Below, piece by piece: positions 25,301 to 33,970 of a stretch of 59,309 nucleotides of DNA (within the stretch, counting starts at the first letter, position 1; every line of letters starts with the position of its first letter). The stretch comes from an uncultured Bacilli bacterium (GTDB lineage: Bacteria > Bacillota_I > Bacilli_A > RF39 > UBA660): positions 1 through 59,309 of the forward strand of contig CAKPLY010000005.1 of assembly GCA_934167825.1 (NCBI GenBank), given 5' to 3'. The position numbers and the translations under genes were made by a program. Under the pieces are notes generated by a model that saw only the letters and a program-made list of their open reading frames with translations, made no database searches and was not told where the DNA came from.

Positions 25301-26950
25301 TGTGACTAATAGGTAGTGAGGTTTATATACTTCATCTTTGCTTTCTTTATCTATTCTTTCAGTATACTCTTTTTCTAGATAGTAGAATATTTCTTTATAT
25401 TCTTCAGTATTAGTACCAAAGAATCTTATTTGTCTATCGTTTGAGAAAATATGTGGTAATATTTTTAGATAGTTCCAATTACTTTTTTTATCATCACTTG
25501 TAAGCATTACTATTTTTAAATCATCATAGCTATGAAATGCCATTATTTGAAGGAATAACTGTGACATATAATTTTTTACTTGATTATAGTTTCCTACAAT
25601 ACCAAAGATATTATTGTCTACTAAGGAAAGAGGAAGTGAGACGTCTACCATTTGTTTTGGTTCTGTACCCAGTTCTCTTGCTACATTGTTTAAGTTATCT
25701 TCGGTCATAGTAAAATGTTCTTCAGGATATTTAATATCTATTTTCATTTCTTTGTTGCCAAGTCCAAGGCTTACTTCTAAAAAGTCTCTGTCTCCAAGGC
25801 GACGTTCCCAAAGTCTTGTCATTTTAGATAGTATTATTCTTTCACATTCAGTAGGTACTGGGTAATTATCATTTAAGATATTTCTTTGTTTTACTATTTC
25901 TTCGGCAATTAGGTTTCTTTTTGCTTCGATATATTTTTTATATTTTAACTGGCGTATACGTTCTATTTTTGCTCTTTGTTTTTTTTCGTATGCTCTACTA
26001 ATTGAAGGCCATACTAAAGTTCCTGCTAACATTGCACCACTTATTATTAGGGTTGGCATACACTGTGATAGTGAAACATTATTTACTGTCATATTATTTA
26101 TTGCAGAATATGCACTCATTAAAGATACCATACTCATTGTTAGCATTGGTCCTACAGTTAATAACCACGGTCTTTCTCTTGAGTCTTGTTTTGCTGGTGG
26201 AGAATCTACTTTTATTTCTAATGTTTCAGGTTCTCTTAAAATTCTTGGCTTTTTATGGAAAATATCATCATCTGTATATAAACTTATATCTAATTCTTCA
26301 TTACTTTCTGTGAATGGTTCTTCATCACTAAAGTTATCTATACTTTTAGTTAAAGATGTTCTTACTAAGTTTAAGGGGTTATTTACGGATAAGTATGGAA
26401 TATTATTTTTAATTTCAAGTATTATTTTAAGTCCCATTATAAAGATAGTATCGCCATTTTCTAGAGGTGCTACACCACTTATTAATAAATCATTTTTATA
26501 TACTACTCCATATGGCTCTATTAGATAATTATTATTTATACACTTAATTATAGCGTGTTTATCTATTACATTTACCGAAGAGAAACAAATAGTATTAGAG
26601 TTATTATTTCCTATAGTTATTTCTTTATCTTTATATGCACTTATGTCATAAAAGGAAAAAGATAAGTCAAATGTTTTTGTGCAATAAATAATTAGATTAT
26701 CTCCAAGGGCAGTTTTTAATATATAGAATTTATCTTCTAAAAGGAAGGTATAAGGGATAATGTTATTATTTTCTAAAATGCTTACTTCTTCATTTCCTAC
26801 TAGTTTCCAATTGTTATTAGATGCTTCAATACATATTAAATTTTTTGTATTACCTAGTTTATCTACATCTGTTATCCAATAATTTCCTTTTATAGTACTA
26901 GGTAATAATAGATTACTTATTTTATCTTTCTTTATTAGTGATACCCTCAT
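22349..26950 (-). CDS. essC: Type VII secretion system ATPase EssC
   Basis: 1533 residues. Two N-terminal FHA-type domains (to about 195), two membrane helices at about 260-312, then three FtsK/SpoIIIE-type ATPase domains. Domain 1 is intact: Walker A GMTGSGKSE at about 708-716, DYKGGGLAGAF, and Walker B FIISDEFAEL. Domain 2 has a Walker A (GITGSGKENL at about 1050) but a degenerate Walker B (VVIINNFEAY). Domain 3 lacks a clear Walker A. EssC drives export of WXG100 proteins and larger effectors. It is the last gene of the cluster, after two WXG100 genes and a ubiquitin-like gene. Confidence 0.96.
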   Translation of the reverse strand: MRVSLIKKDKISNLLLPSTIKGNYWITDVDKLGNTKNLICIEASNNNWKLVGNEEVSILENNNIIPYTFLLEDKFYILKTALGDNLIIYCTKTFDLSFSFYDISAYKDKEITIGNNNSNTICFSSVNVIDKHAIIKCINNNYLIEPYGVVYKNDLLISGVAPLENGDTIFIMGLKIILEIKNNIPYLSVNNPLNLVRTSLTKSIDNFSDEEPFTESNEELDISLYTDDDIFHKKPRILREPETLEIKVDSPPAKQDSRERPWLLTVGPMLTMSMVSLMSAYSAINNMTVNNVSLSQCMPTLIISGAMLAGTLVWPSISRAYEKKQRAKIERIRQLKYKKYIEAKRNLIAEEIVKQRNILNDNYPVPTECERIILSKMTRLWERRLGDRDFLEVSLGLGNKEMKIDIKYPEEHFTMTEDNLNNVARELGTEPKQMVDVSLPLSLVDNNIFGIVGNYNQVKNYMSQLFLQIMAFHSYDDLKIVMLTSDDKKSNWNYLKILPHIFSNDRQIRFFGTNTEEYKEIFYYLEKEYTERIDKESKDEVYKPHYLLVTDNFKLVRNFDFLKKIINIKEPNGFSLIILTEKLTNIPDQCKSFVNLYQEKAELYENKVNSKVLTFKTNLNNIYDYYKCAKILSNIHLDITSETDGELPQKVGFLEMYDVGKIEQLNVSARWKKSNPIETLSAPVGIGKSGEKIEVDTHEKYHGPHGLIAGMTGSGKSEFIITFITSMAVNYHPYEVQFILIDYKGGGLAGAFDNAEVKLPHLVGTITNLDTNEISRSLLSINSELKKRQQLFNEAREKSKESTIDIYKYQKMYREGIVTTPISHLFIISDEFAELKKEQPEFMTELISTARLGRSLGVHLILATQKPSGVVDPQIWSNTRFRVCLRVQEKSDSTEVIKKPDAALLKQTGRFYFQVGYDEIFVIGQAAWCGMTYRPSEKIRKELDTSINFINNIGAITKTIETKKEVVNTSPSLGEELINILKYIENVSKEENIHVKQLWQSRIPDVIYLNDLMKKYNYQKTMYTINPIIGELDNPSMQSKHLLTLPITIVGNSLIYGITGSGKENLLTTIIYSSMITYTTKELNYYLIDFGSESLSMFKNSPIMGDIVHNDEREKIDNLYKMLNETIEERKKLFIDYGGNYTTYIKTSGNILPLIVVIINNFEAYIETYASDEEILNILSRDGIKYGINFILTVNTPNGVRFKLKQNFNNSIVLEQNNDDDYGTILGNVRKKYPSKIFGRGIIKKDDNIYEFQTAYVTEKEQIQETVKKISYDLMEKEEKARKIPVLPEVVSYEDIKYTLGKTPNLVIGLSKENLSVVTINHIKNYVTPILSNDITKNYNIITPLINELLFLNYSNISLINTEDFTIDPLYKKYIEYIDTNYEEYIDKLYNYVVECDTKYKESGNDKSIFNNIKKHTIFILGIGELLGKLNMDSKKKLSTIFDSGKNLNILSFILIDSIDKFKKVELELWYKSVSTQSDGIWIGQGINEQFSLKISTRSPLLKEQISDNYCFVITRGVPTLVKYITKFDVNLK

Positions 26951-26982
26951 TTTATCCTCCTTGTTAGTTTATAAACTTATAC

Positions 26983-27273
26983 TTACATTTTTGAGACTTG
27001 TTCATCTACTGTTTTATAATTATCTACTACTAATTCTAGTTTTGTTGCAAGATTATTTAATTTTTCGTTATAACTAGGTAGTTTGTTTTCTAGAGTTTTT
27101 ATTCTTTCTTTTAGTTCTTCGGCAGAAGTTCCAGACCAAAAGTTTTCGTCTCCTATTTTATTTAATAATTCTTTTAATTCAACATTTAGCATCATATCTA
27201 AATTTATAGAACATGTTTTTAGAATAGATGCTAAATTTAATATTTCTTGATAAGATAGTTTTGTAAAATCCAT
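26983..27273 (-). CDS. WXG100 family protein (copy 2)
   Basis: 96 residues, all-helical. The turn between the two helices reads FWSGTSAEEL, giving the WxG motif at about residue 46. The length and helix-turn-helix design match WXG100 (ESAT-6-like) substrates of type VII secretion. It is encoded 32 bases before essC. WXG100 proteins usually dimerise and travel with partner effectors. Confidence 0.9.
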   Translation of the reverse strand: MDFTKLSYQEILNLASILKTCSINLDMMLNVELKELLNKIGDENFWSGTSAEELKERIKTLENKLPSYNEKLNNLATKLELVVDNYKTVDEQVSKM

Positions 27274-27285
27274 ATATATCCTCCT

Positions 27286-27564
27286 TTAAAACATATTATT
27301 ATTAGAAACATTTTGATACATTTGGGCGGTAGATTGAAGTAATATTCCAATATCATTTATTACATTGTAGTATGATTTCATATCCATTGTATCATTAGTC
27401 AATTCTTCGATAAATTTAGTGGCATCATTTCCTTGCCATACTAGTTTTAAATTTTCTAATACTTCTTCAATTTTCTTTATTACGTCATCAAATTCTTCTG
27501 CTTTAGACATAATTTCTTTTCCTAAAAGAATTGTTTGTTCATAGTTTATGTTTAATCCATTCAT
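27286..27564 (-). CDS. WXG100 family protein (copy 1)
   Basis: 92 residues, helical hairpin with WQG at the turn (VWQGNDATKF at about 43-52). Standard WXG100 length. It lies 12 bases before the second WXG100 gene, and the pair may form a heterodimer. Good AAGGAG ribosome site. Confidence 0.9.
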   Translation of the reverse strand: MNGLNINYEQTILLGKEIMSKAEEFDDVIKKIEEVLENLKLVWQGNDATKFIEELTNDTMDMKSYYNVINDIGILLQSTAQMYQNVSNNNMF

Positions 27565-27577
27565 TTAATATTCTCCT

Positions 27578-27835
27578 TTACATTAATAGTATTTTTGAAC
27601 CATTAGATATTTCACTTTGTTTTACTAACATATCATTATGTAAGATATTTGTAGTATATTTATCATATAATGATAATTGTTTTAATAAAGATATATCTAC
27701 TTCAGTTATGGATGCTATTTGTTCTATTATTATATTTTTTATAGTTCCTATCTTTTTATTTATGGGAATATATATATCATATTCTTCTTCAAGAAGAGGA
27801 ACTGATACTACTACTAATAGTTTATTATTGTTCAT
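27578..27835 (-). CDS. Ubiquitin-like YukD/EsaB-type protein
   Basis: 85 residues. Starts with a beta strand (KLLVVVSVPLLEEEYDIYIP), then a helix (TIKNIIIEQIASI), and ends with NGSKILLM, the beta-grasp pattern of YukD/EsaB. EsaB regulates or assists type VII secretion in Staphylococcus and Bacillus. It is the first gene of the cluster, followed directly by the two WXG100 genes. Confidence 0.82.
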   Translation of the reverse strand: MNNNKLLVVVSVPLLEEEYDIYIPINKKIGTIKNIIIEQIASITEVDISLLKQLSLYDKYTTNILHNDMLVKQSEISNGSKILLM

Positions 27836-27924
27836 TTTCTTTACACATCCTTACTACTTTAAATTATATCATAAATACTTATAATTAATCAATATAATTA
27901 TGGGTAATTTTAAAGGTATTTTTG

Positions 27925-27953
27925 TTTACTTTTTATTTATAATTTGATATAAT
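27925..27953 (+). promoter_or_regulatory. SigA promoter for the femX-like gene
   Basis: -35 TTTACT (27925-27930), 17-bp spacer, -10 TATAAT (27948-27953) with an extended TTTGA before it. The start codon follows 28 bases later, after a GGAAGGAG ribosome site. Confidence 0.75.
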
Positions 27954-27980
27954 ATGCTTCTGGGAAGGAGATTATGATTT

Positions 27981-29159
27981 ATGCGTATTGTTACTTTAAC
28001 TGAACGTCAATTTAATAATTATTCTAAGATTCATAGTAAAAAGAATTATAAACAGACTGTAGAATATGCTGATACTTTAAGACAATATGGATATGTAAAG
28101 TTATATCTTGGACTTATTGATGAAGAAGATAATGTAATTGGCGCTACTTTAATACTGGAATATTTAATTAAAAATAAGTATAAAGTTGGTTATGCTCCTT
28201 TGGGATATTTAATTAATTATAATGATATTAGTTTATTTAATACTTTTACTATTGAGGTTAGAAAGTATTTAATAAGACTTAATTATATATATTTGAGAAT
28301 TGAACCTAATTATGTATGGAAGATATTTAATAAGAATAAGAGTACTATTTTAAGTAATACAAATGTTTTTCAAGACAATGGTTATGTGATGGTTAATGAT
28401 GCGAAGAAAAGATATGAGGCTATACTTGAGATTGAAGATATAGATAAGACATATAATAATATAAGTCGTAATTTAAAAAGGAAGATACATGACGCTAAAA
28501 TTATGGGTGTTAGTGGTTTTAAGAGTAATAATATAGATATGTTTTATAGTTTAATTAGTAAAAAGACTGGTTATGATATTAATTATTTCAGGGGACTTAG
28601 AAATAATTTTAAGGATAATTTTGAGATATTTTTTGCCAAGATGGATCCTAATAAGTATTTAAATAATGTACAAGAATTGTTGAATAAGGAAAGAGAAAGA
28701 AACTATATGTTACAAGAAAGAATTGCTAATCATGAAATTAGAAATAGTAAGAAACTACTTGATATGAAGATGAAGTCTGATAAGATAGTTAATAAATATA
28801 CTAATGAGGTAAGGAATGCTTCAAAGTTATTTTCTACTATTGCTAGGAATGATATTATTTCTACTTGTGCAATAATTAAGATGGATAAGACTATATATTT
28901 TATTGAGGAAGGTTTTAATGATAGTTATAGAGATATACATTCGCTTTCTACTTTAAAATGGGAATTAATAAGATATTATTATGCTAAGGGATATAGAAAG
29001 TTTAATTTGGGAGTTATTCCACTTAATGAAGAGGCTGTTGGAGCACAGTTTTCTATGATAAGTTTTAATCCTAAGATATATTTATATCCACAAGATTATG
29101 ATTTAGTTATTAATAAATACTTTTATGGATTAGTTAAGAAATTTAATTTTATAAAGTAA
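27981..29159 (+). CDS. FemX/FemAB family aminoacyltransferase
   Basis: 392 residues. The FemAB fold is visible: VEYADTLRQYGY near the start, the acetyltransferase-like core GATLILEYLI and APLGYLINY at about 70-78, a coiled-coil arm at about 228-275, and the second GNAT half with CAIIKMDKTIYFIEEG and KFNLGVIP. FemX enzymes use aminoacyl-tRNA to add the first amino acid of the peptidoglycan cross-bridge on lipid II. Which amino acid is added cannot be told. It is the only gene of its transcription unit. Confidence 0.88.
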   Translation: MRIVTLTERQFNNYSKIHSKKNYKQTVEYADTLRQYGYVKLYLGLIDEEDNVIGATLILEYLIKNKYKVGYAPLGYLINYNDISLFNTFTIEVRKYLIRLNYIYLRIEPNYVWKIFNKNKSTILSNTNVFQDNGYVMVNDAKKRYEAILEIEDIDKTYNNISRNLKRKIHDAKIMGVSGFKSNNIDMFYSLISKKTGYDINYFRGLRNNFKDNFEIFFAKMDPNKYLNNVQELLNKERERNYMLQERIANHEIRNSKKLLDMKMKSDKIVNKYTNEVRNASKLFSTIARNDIISTCAIIKMDKTIYFIEEGFNDSYRDIHSLSTLKWELIRYYYAKGYRKFNLGVIPLNEEAVGAQFSMISFNPKIYLYPQDYDLVINKYFYGLVKKFNFIK

Positions 29160-29160
29160 A

Positions 29161-29198
29161 AAAGATACTTTACTACAATGGTGTAGTTTGGTATCTTT
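29161..29198. terminator. Bidirectional terminator between the femX-like gene and rseP
   Basis: A long imperfect stem, AAAGATAC / GTATCTTT, with an inner CTAC / GTAG and T on both sides. It ends both convergent genes. Confidence 0.8.
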
Positions 29199-29203
29199 TG
29201 TTT

Positions 29204-30244
29204 TTAGAATAATCTTACTATATCATTAAATGTTACATATAACATAAGTAGCATTAATATTAAGAATCCAATGTTATTTATCATGTTTTCTACTTTTGTA
29301 GGTACTGCTTTCTTAGTAATTTTTTCTATTATTAAAAATAGTACTCTTCCTCCATCAAATGCAGGGAATGGTAATAAATTTATTACTCCAACATTTATTG
29401 ATAAGAAGGCAATTAGATATAATACACTTTCAAATCCACGTTTTGCTTGTTCTCCTACTACGGTATATATTCCTACTGGTCCAGATAATTCTTTTACTTT
29501 AACGTTACCAGTAAATAATTCTTTTAGAGTTCTAAACATTAATTTAAATAATGATGATGTTGTATCTACGGCATATTTTACTGATGGTACAAAGCCTTTT
29601 TCTACTTTTCTATTCATTCCTACTCCAAGCATATAACTTGTTGTACCATCTTCATTTTCTACTTTCTTTGGAGTTACTTTAACTGTTTTTATGTTATCAA
29701 ATTCATCTTTTAATTCTATTTCTATTTCGTTATCTTTTGTTGTTTGAATTACTAATTGTACTTCACTCCAACTAGATACTTTTTCATTATTTATTTTTAA
29801 TATTGTATCGTTAGCTTTTATTCCTGCAGTGTACGCTGGATAATCTTTACTTACTTCGCTTATTATTGGCTTTTGTGATATTGAACCATAGATAAAGGCA
29901 CTTATTAATAAGACCACAAAGCATAAGATAAAGTTATTCATAGCACCTGCTACCATTATTAGGAATCTTTGGATGAACGTTTTATTATATAATTTTCTAT
30001 CTTTTGGTATTTTTGTGTCATCATCTACTTCTTCGCCTGCTAGACTTACAAATCCTCCTATTGGTATTGCCCTTATATTGTATTCTGTTTCTTTTTTCTT
30101 GTCTTTTTTACTAAATATTTTTGGACCCATACCAATTGAAAATTCATATACATACACTTTGAACCATTTTGAAAATATGAAATGTCCAAATTCGTGTACT
30201 AAGATTATAATTCCTAAAATTAATATAAACCATATAATTGTCAT
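29204..30244 (-). CDS. rseP: Site-2 protease RseP (intramembrane zinc metalloprotease)
   Basis: 346 residues. Zinc-binding HEFGH motif at about 18-22 in the first membrane helix, a PDZ domain at about 130-205 (GIKANDTILKINNEKVSSW), and the second metal motif as NLLPFPAFDGGRV at about 290-302. It cuts transmembrane segments of anti-sigma factors and clears signal peptides. It follows cdsA by 9 bases, a conserved pairing. Confidence 0.95.
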   Translation of the reverse strand: MTIIWFILILGIIILVHEFGHFIFSKWFKVYVYEFSIGMGPKIFSKKDKKKETEYNIRAIPIGGFVSLAGEEVDDDTKIPKDRKLYNKTFIQRFLIMVAGAMNNFILCFVVLLISAFIYGSISQKPIISEVSKDYPAYTAGIKANDTILKINNEKVSSWSEVQLVIQTTKDNEIEIELKDEFDNIKTVKVTPKKVENEDGTTSYMLGVGMNRKVEKGFVPSVKYAVDTTSSLFKLMFRTLKELFTGNVKVKELSGPVGIYTVVGEQAKRGFESVLYLIAFLSINVGVINLLPFPAFDGGRVLFLIIEKITKKAVPTKVENMINNIGFLILMLLMLYVTFNDIVRLF

Positions 30245-30253
30245 AATATCCTC

Positions 30254-31036
30254 CTAAAAAATACTGATTATTAAATCTAATAGTAATGTTACAAATATAA
30301 CACTATCTAATCTATCTAATATTCCACCATGACCAGGTATTAAGTTTGAATAGTCTTTTTTATCAAAATATCTTTTTATAACACTAAAGAATAAGTCTCC
30401 AAATTGAGATACTATAGATAGTGCTAAACTAAATAGGATAACTAAATATAAGTTGTGGTCTCCAATTAGTATGTTATAGAAAACGCTTCCTATAATTGTT
30501 GCCATTACTGTACCTACTACGCTTCCTTCAATTGTTTTTTTAGGGCTAATAGTAGTTAGTTTATTTCTTCCTATTAACATCCCTCCAATATAAGCATAAG
30601 TATCAGTCATAAATGATATTATAAATACATATAGGCATAGATATATATTTATATCTTTTAGTTTGATTAAACTATTAAATGCTAAAGATAATATTAGGGA
30701 TGTTCCTATTAGATACATTGTATCATTTATATTATATTTATCTTTATCATTATATATTACTAATGGTATAGTTAAACTTAGTATTAGTAATATTATTAAG
30801 TTTACTACGTTTGTAGTATAAAATGTATTATTTAAAGTCATTAAAAGTGTAAATATATATGTAATGTATTTAGGAAATTTTAATAACTTTTTATTATCAT
30901 ATTTAATGTTTATGAATTCATATATTCCTGCTAAAGATATAAAACTCATAAGTAAGTAGAATGGTAATTTACCTATAAACATACATATTCCTAGTATTAA
31001 TATAATAAATATACCACTTATAACTCTTTTTTTCAT
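30254..31036 (-). CDS. cdsA: Phosphatidate cytidylyltransferase CdsA
   Basis: 260 residues from MKKRVISGIF, chosen for the GAAGGAT ribosome site; an upstream in-frame ATG at 31084 is less likely. About eight membrane helices. The signature S-x3-R-x4-K region is seen as SPKKTIEGSVVGT at about 178-190, with a C-terminal HGGILDRLDS. It makes CDP-diacylglycerol from phosphatidate and CTP, the precursor used by the PgsA-type enzyme encoded upstream. Confidence 0.94.
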   Translation of the reverse strand: MKKRVISGIFIILILGICMFIGKLPFYLLMSFISLAGIYEFINIKYDNKKLLKFPKYITYIFTLLMTLNNTFYTTNVVNLIILLILSLTIPLVIYNDKDKYNINDTMYLIGTSLILSLAFNSLIKLKDINIYLCLYVFIISFMTDTYAYIGGMLIGRNKLTTISPKKTIEGSVVGTVMATIIGSVFYNILIGDHNLYLVILFSLALSIVSQFGDLFFSVIKRYFDKKDYSNLIPGHGGILDRLDSVIFVTLLLDLIISIF

Positions 31037-31091
31037 TATATCAAATCCTTCAATATAATTATAATATAATTTAAAAGAATACACAATAATT

Positions 31092-32399
31092 TTATGTATT
31101 CTTTACACTTTTTTGTTGTTTGGGTCTTAATACTTCTAAGCCACCCATATATGGTTGTAATACTTTAGGTATTAGGACACTTCCGTCTTCTTGATAATTT
31201 TGTTCTAGTATTGCAATTAGTGACCTAGGACTTGCAATTACTGTGTTATTTAATGTTGCAACGTATTTGTTACCATTTTCTGTTTTCATTCTTATGCCTA
31301 GTCTTCTTGCTTGAGCATCTCCTAGGGTTGAACAAGAACCTACTTCAAAGTATTTTTGTTGTCTAGGACTCCATGCTTCAATATCACATGATTTTACTTT
31401 TAAATCTGCTAAATCTCCACTACAACACTCTAATGTTCTTACAGATAAATCCATACTTCTAAAGAATTCTACTGTGTAAGACCACATTTTATTGTACCAA
31501 TCCATTGCGTCTTCTGGACGACAAAGTACTACCATTTCTTGTTTTTCAAATTGATGTACTCTATATAATCCTCTTTCTTCGATACCATGAGCTCCAACTT
31601 CTTTTCTAAAACATGGAGAATATGATGTCATGGCAATTGGAAGTGATTTTTCATCAATTAATTGATTCTTAAATTTACCAATCATAGAGTGCTCACTTGT
31701 TCCAATTAAGTATAAATCTTCATTTTCTATTTTATACATCATTGCTTCCATTTCTGGAAATGACATAACACCTGTTACTACATCGCTGTGAATCATGAAT
31801 GGTGGAATACAATAAGTAAATCCTTTATTTATCATAAAATCTCTAGCATACGCAATTGTTGCTTCGTGAAGTCTTGCTATATCTCCCATAAGATAATAGA
31901 ATCCATTACCACTAGTTCTTCCTGCACTATCTTTATCTAATCCATTTAGTGATTCACAAATATCTGCATGATATGGAATCTCGTACTCTCTAATGAATGG
32001 TTCACCAAACTTTTCTATTTCAACGTTCTTACTATCATCTTCTCCTAAAGGGACATCATCAGCAATGATGTTTGGAATAACTAACATTCTTTCTCTTATT
32101 TCTTGTTCTAAATGTTCTTCTTCTTCTTCAAGAAGGGGTATTTCATTTTTATATTCTGTTACTTGTTCTTTTAGTTTATTTGCTTCATCAATTTTTTTAT
32201 CACGCATTAATGAACCTATTTCTTTACTTAGTTTATTTATATTACTTCTTAGTTCATCTGCTTTTGTTTTTGATTTACGATATTTTATATCAAGGTCATA
32301 TATTTCATCTACTAAAGGTAGTTTTTCATCTTGAAATTTCTTTTTTATATTTTCTTTTACTAATTCTTTGTTTTCTCTTATTAAATTAATATCTATCAT
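31092..32399 (-). CDS. serS: Seryl-tRNA synthetase
   Basis: 435 residues. The N-terminal coiled-coil arm spans about 25-105. Class II motif 2 is seen in SPCFRKEVGAHG with GLYRVHQFEKQEMV, and motif 3 in NNTVIASPRSLIAILEQNYQ. The serine site TSEHSM is present. It charges tRNA-Ser. It lies 15 bases after pgsA in the same direction, and no T-box leader was seen. Confidence 0.97.
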   Translation of the reverse strand: MIDINLIRENKELVKENIKKKFQDEKLPLVDEIYDLDIKYRKSKTKADELRSNINKLSKEIGSLMRDKKIDEANKLKEQVTEYKNEIPLLEEEEEHLEQEIRERMLVIPNIIADDVPLGEDDSKNVEIEKFGEPFIREYEIPYHADICESLNGLDKDSAGRTSGNGFYYLMGDIARLHEATIAYARDFMINKGFTYCIPPFMIHSDVVTGVMSFPEMEAMMYKIENEDLYLIGTSEHSMIGKFKNQLIDEKSLPIAMTSYSPCFRKEVGAHGIEERGLYRVHQFEKQEMVVLCRPEDAMDWYNKMWSYTVEFFRSMDLSVRTLECCSGDLADLKVKSCDIEAWSPRQQKYFEVGSCSTLGDAQARRLGIRMKTENGNKYVATLNNTVIASPRSLIAILEQNYQEDGSVLIPKVLQPYMGGLEVLRPKQQKSVKNT

Positions 32400-32414
32400 A
32401 AGTATTCCTTCTTT

Positions 32415-33089
32415 CTATTTTCTATAGTCTTTTTTACGAACTAGTTTTTTTACTTTTTCTTCTTTGTTATATGGGGTATAACTTTCATTTAGATTATAAT
32501 TATTAGTTTTATCATTATCTATATTGTTATTAGTTATATTATTAGCATTAGTTTTTTCTACATTGATAACATTTTCTTCTTTTTCAGTTTTGCTATATGC
32601 TTTAATTGAGGCAGTTTGTAAGATAGTAGATGCTCCAAAGAAAGTGTAAAACACTGGATATAAAGTTTTTATATGTGTTGTAAGTAATCCTAATATCATA
32701 GTTGGAAATAAACTTACTGTTTTTACTTTACCTATCATTAATGTATGAGGGTGCATATTATTTAACTCTTTATAAGTATTTAATACTCCAATAATTGTTT
32801 CTAGTACTAAAGATAATATTAGTGCATAATTACCTAGAACTATCGCAGGAATTGTTAAACTAAGTGCAAATATCTTATCCGACACAGGGTCTAGTTTTTT
32901 ACCAAACTCACTTACTGCATCTAGTTTTCTTGCTAAAAAACCATCAAAAGCATCTGTTACTGCACCATATATATAACACGATATAGCAATAGCAAAACTA
33001 TTATTTAGTAAAAATATTCCTGCTAAAATAGAGGCTATTATTCTTGTAAATGTAAGTATATTTGGTATTTGTTTAGTTATCTTTCTCAT
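32415..33089 (-). CDS. pgsA: CDP-diacylglycerol-glycerol-3-phosphate phosphatidyltransferase-like
   Basis: 224 residues from the ATG at 33089 after a GGGGGAT site. Membrane protein with the CDP-alcohol phosphatidyltransferase signature at about 45-70: DAFDGFLARKL then SEFGKKLDPVSD, which holds the metal-binding Asp residues. It probably makes phosphatidylglycerol phosphate. The C-terminal 50 residues are an Asn-rich, low-complexity cytoplasmic tail not typical of PgsA. cdsA two genes downstream supplies its substrate. Confidence 0.88.
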   Translation of the reverse strand: MRKITKQIPNILTFTRIIASILAGIFLLNNSFAIAISCYIYGAVTDAFDGFLARKLDAVSEFGKKLDPVSDKIFALSLTIPAIVLGNYALILSLVLETIIGVLNTYKELNNMHPHTLMIGKVKTVSLFPTMILGLLTTHIKTLYPVFYTFFGASTILQTASIKAYSKTEKEENVINVEKTNANNITNNNIDNDKTNNYNLNESYTPYNKEEKVKKLVRKKDYRK

Positions 33090-33155
33090 ACGATCCCCCA
33101 CTTAATTATAAATTATACATTATTTGTAAACAAAAATCAATATTATACAAATATA

Positions 33156-33184
33156 TAGACAAAAAGTTATCTATACGTTATAAT
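33156..33184 (+). promoter_or_regulatory. SigA promoter for the COG2426 gene
   Basis: -35 TAGACA (33156-33161), 17-bp spacer, -10 TATAAT (33179-33184). The ATG follows 36 bases later. Confidence 0.75.
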
Positions 33185-33220
33185 GTTTATGTATTAAATT
33201 ATGTTGGGAGAGATAATAAA

Positions 33221-33718
33221 ATGACAGAATCAATAGTTAATTTTTTTATTGGACTTTTTAGTGGTATTAACAAGAATATACTTATATTTATAGTTTCTAT
33301 GTTACCTATAGTAGAATTACGTGGAGGACTTATTGCTGCATCTATACTTAATGTAGAATTTATAAAAGCGTTTATTATATGTTTTATAGGTAATATAATT
33401 CCTGTACCATTTATTTTGTTATTAATAGAAAGTATATTTAAGTTACTAAAGAAATGGAATCCTACAAAAAAGATAGTAGAAAAATTAGAGAGTAAATCAT
33501 TAAGTAAGAAAGAACAAATTGATAAATATGGATATTTAGGTTTATTACTATTTGTTGGAGTTCCACTTCCTGGGACTGGTGCTTGGACAGGTAGTTTACT
33601 TGCAGTACTTCTTAATATGGATAAGAAAAAAAGTTTTATATTTATATCACTTGGAGTACTTATGGCAGGTATAATTATGAGTATTATATCTTATGGTATA
33701 CTTGGAAATATATTTTAA
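33221..33718 (+). CDS. Small multi-drug export family membrane protein (COG2426)
   Basis: 165 residues, about four membrane segments. The conserved stretches VSMLPIVELRGGLIAA (about 25-40) and GVPLPGTGAWTGSLLAVLL (about 111-129) are hallmarks of the small multidrug export / DedA-like COG2426 family. The transported substrate is not established. Monocistronic, divergent from pgsA. Confidence 0.88.
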   Translation: MTESIVNFFIGLFSGINKNILIFIVSMLPIVELRGGLIAASILNVEFIKAFIICFIGNIIPVPFILLLIESIFKLLKKWNPTKKIVEKLESKSLSKKEQIDKYGYLGLLLFVGVPLPGTGAWTGSLLAVLLNMDKKKSFIFISLGVLMAGIIMSIISYGILGNIF

Positions 33719-33730
33719 TAGTTAAAGAAA

Positions 33731-33758
33731 AAAGAGTAACAAAAGTTAGTTACTCTTT
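33731..33758. terminator. Bidirectional terminator between the COG2426 gene and SASP
   Basis: Perfect 10-bp stem AAAGAGTAAC / GTTACTCTTT with an 8-base loop; T and A runs serve both convergent genes. Confidence 0.85.
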
Positions 33759-33766
33759 TATAATAC

Positions 33767-33970
33767 TTACTTAGATTGTGTATTGTAGTTATTACTTATA
33801 TGACTTTGTCCTAATTTAACTAGTCTTTTTGTAATTTCTCCACCTACGCTACCATTTGCTCTTGAAGTTGCATCTGGTCCAAGGTTTACACCAAATTCGT
33901 TAGCAATTTCGTATTTCATTCTTTCTATTGCTTGTTTAGAACCTGGAACTACTAATTTGTTGTTATTCAT
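33767..33970 (-). CDS. Alpha/beta-type small acid-soluble spore protein
   Basis: 67 residues from MNNNKLVVPGSKQAIERMKY, start set by a perfect AGGAGGTG site. The family core is clear: the germination protease cleavage region YEIANEFGV and the DNA-binding C-terminal motif NGSVGGEITKRLVKLGQ. These proteins coat and protect DNA in the spore and are degraded at germination. Its presence is strong evidence that the organism, or a recent ancestor, forms endospores. No SigG promoter could be fixed by eye. Confidence 0.95.
   Translation of the reverse strand: MNNNKLVVPGSKQAIERMKYEIANEFGVNLGPDATSRANGSVGGEITKRLVKLGQSHISNNYNTQSK

Noticed and set aside
31092..32414. T-box leader for serS
   Set aside because: serS starts 15 bases after pgsA with no room for a leader.
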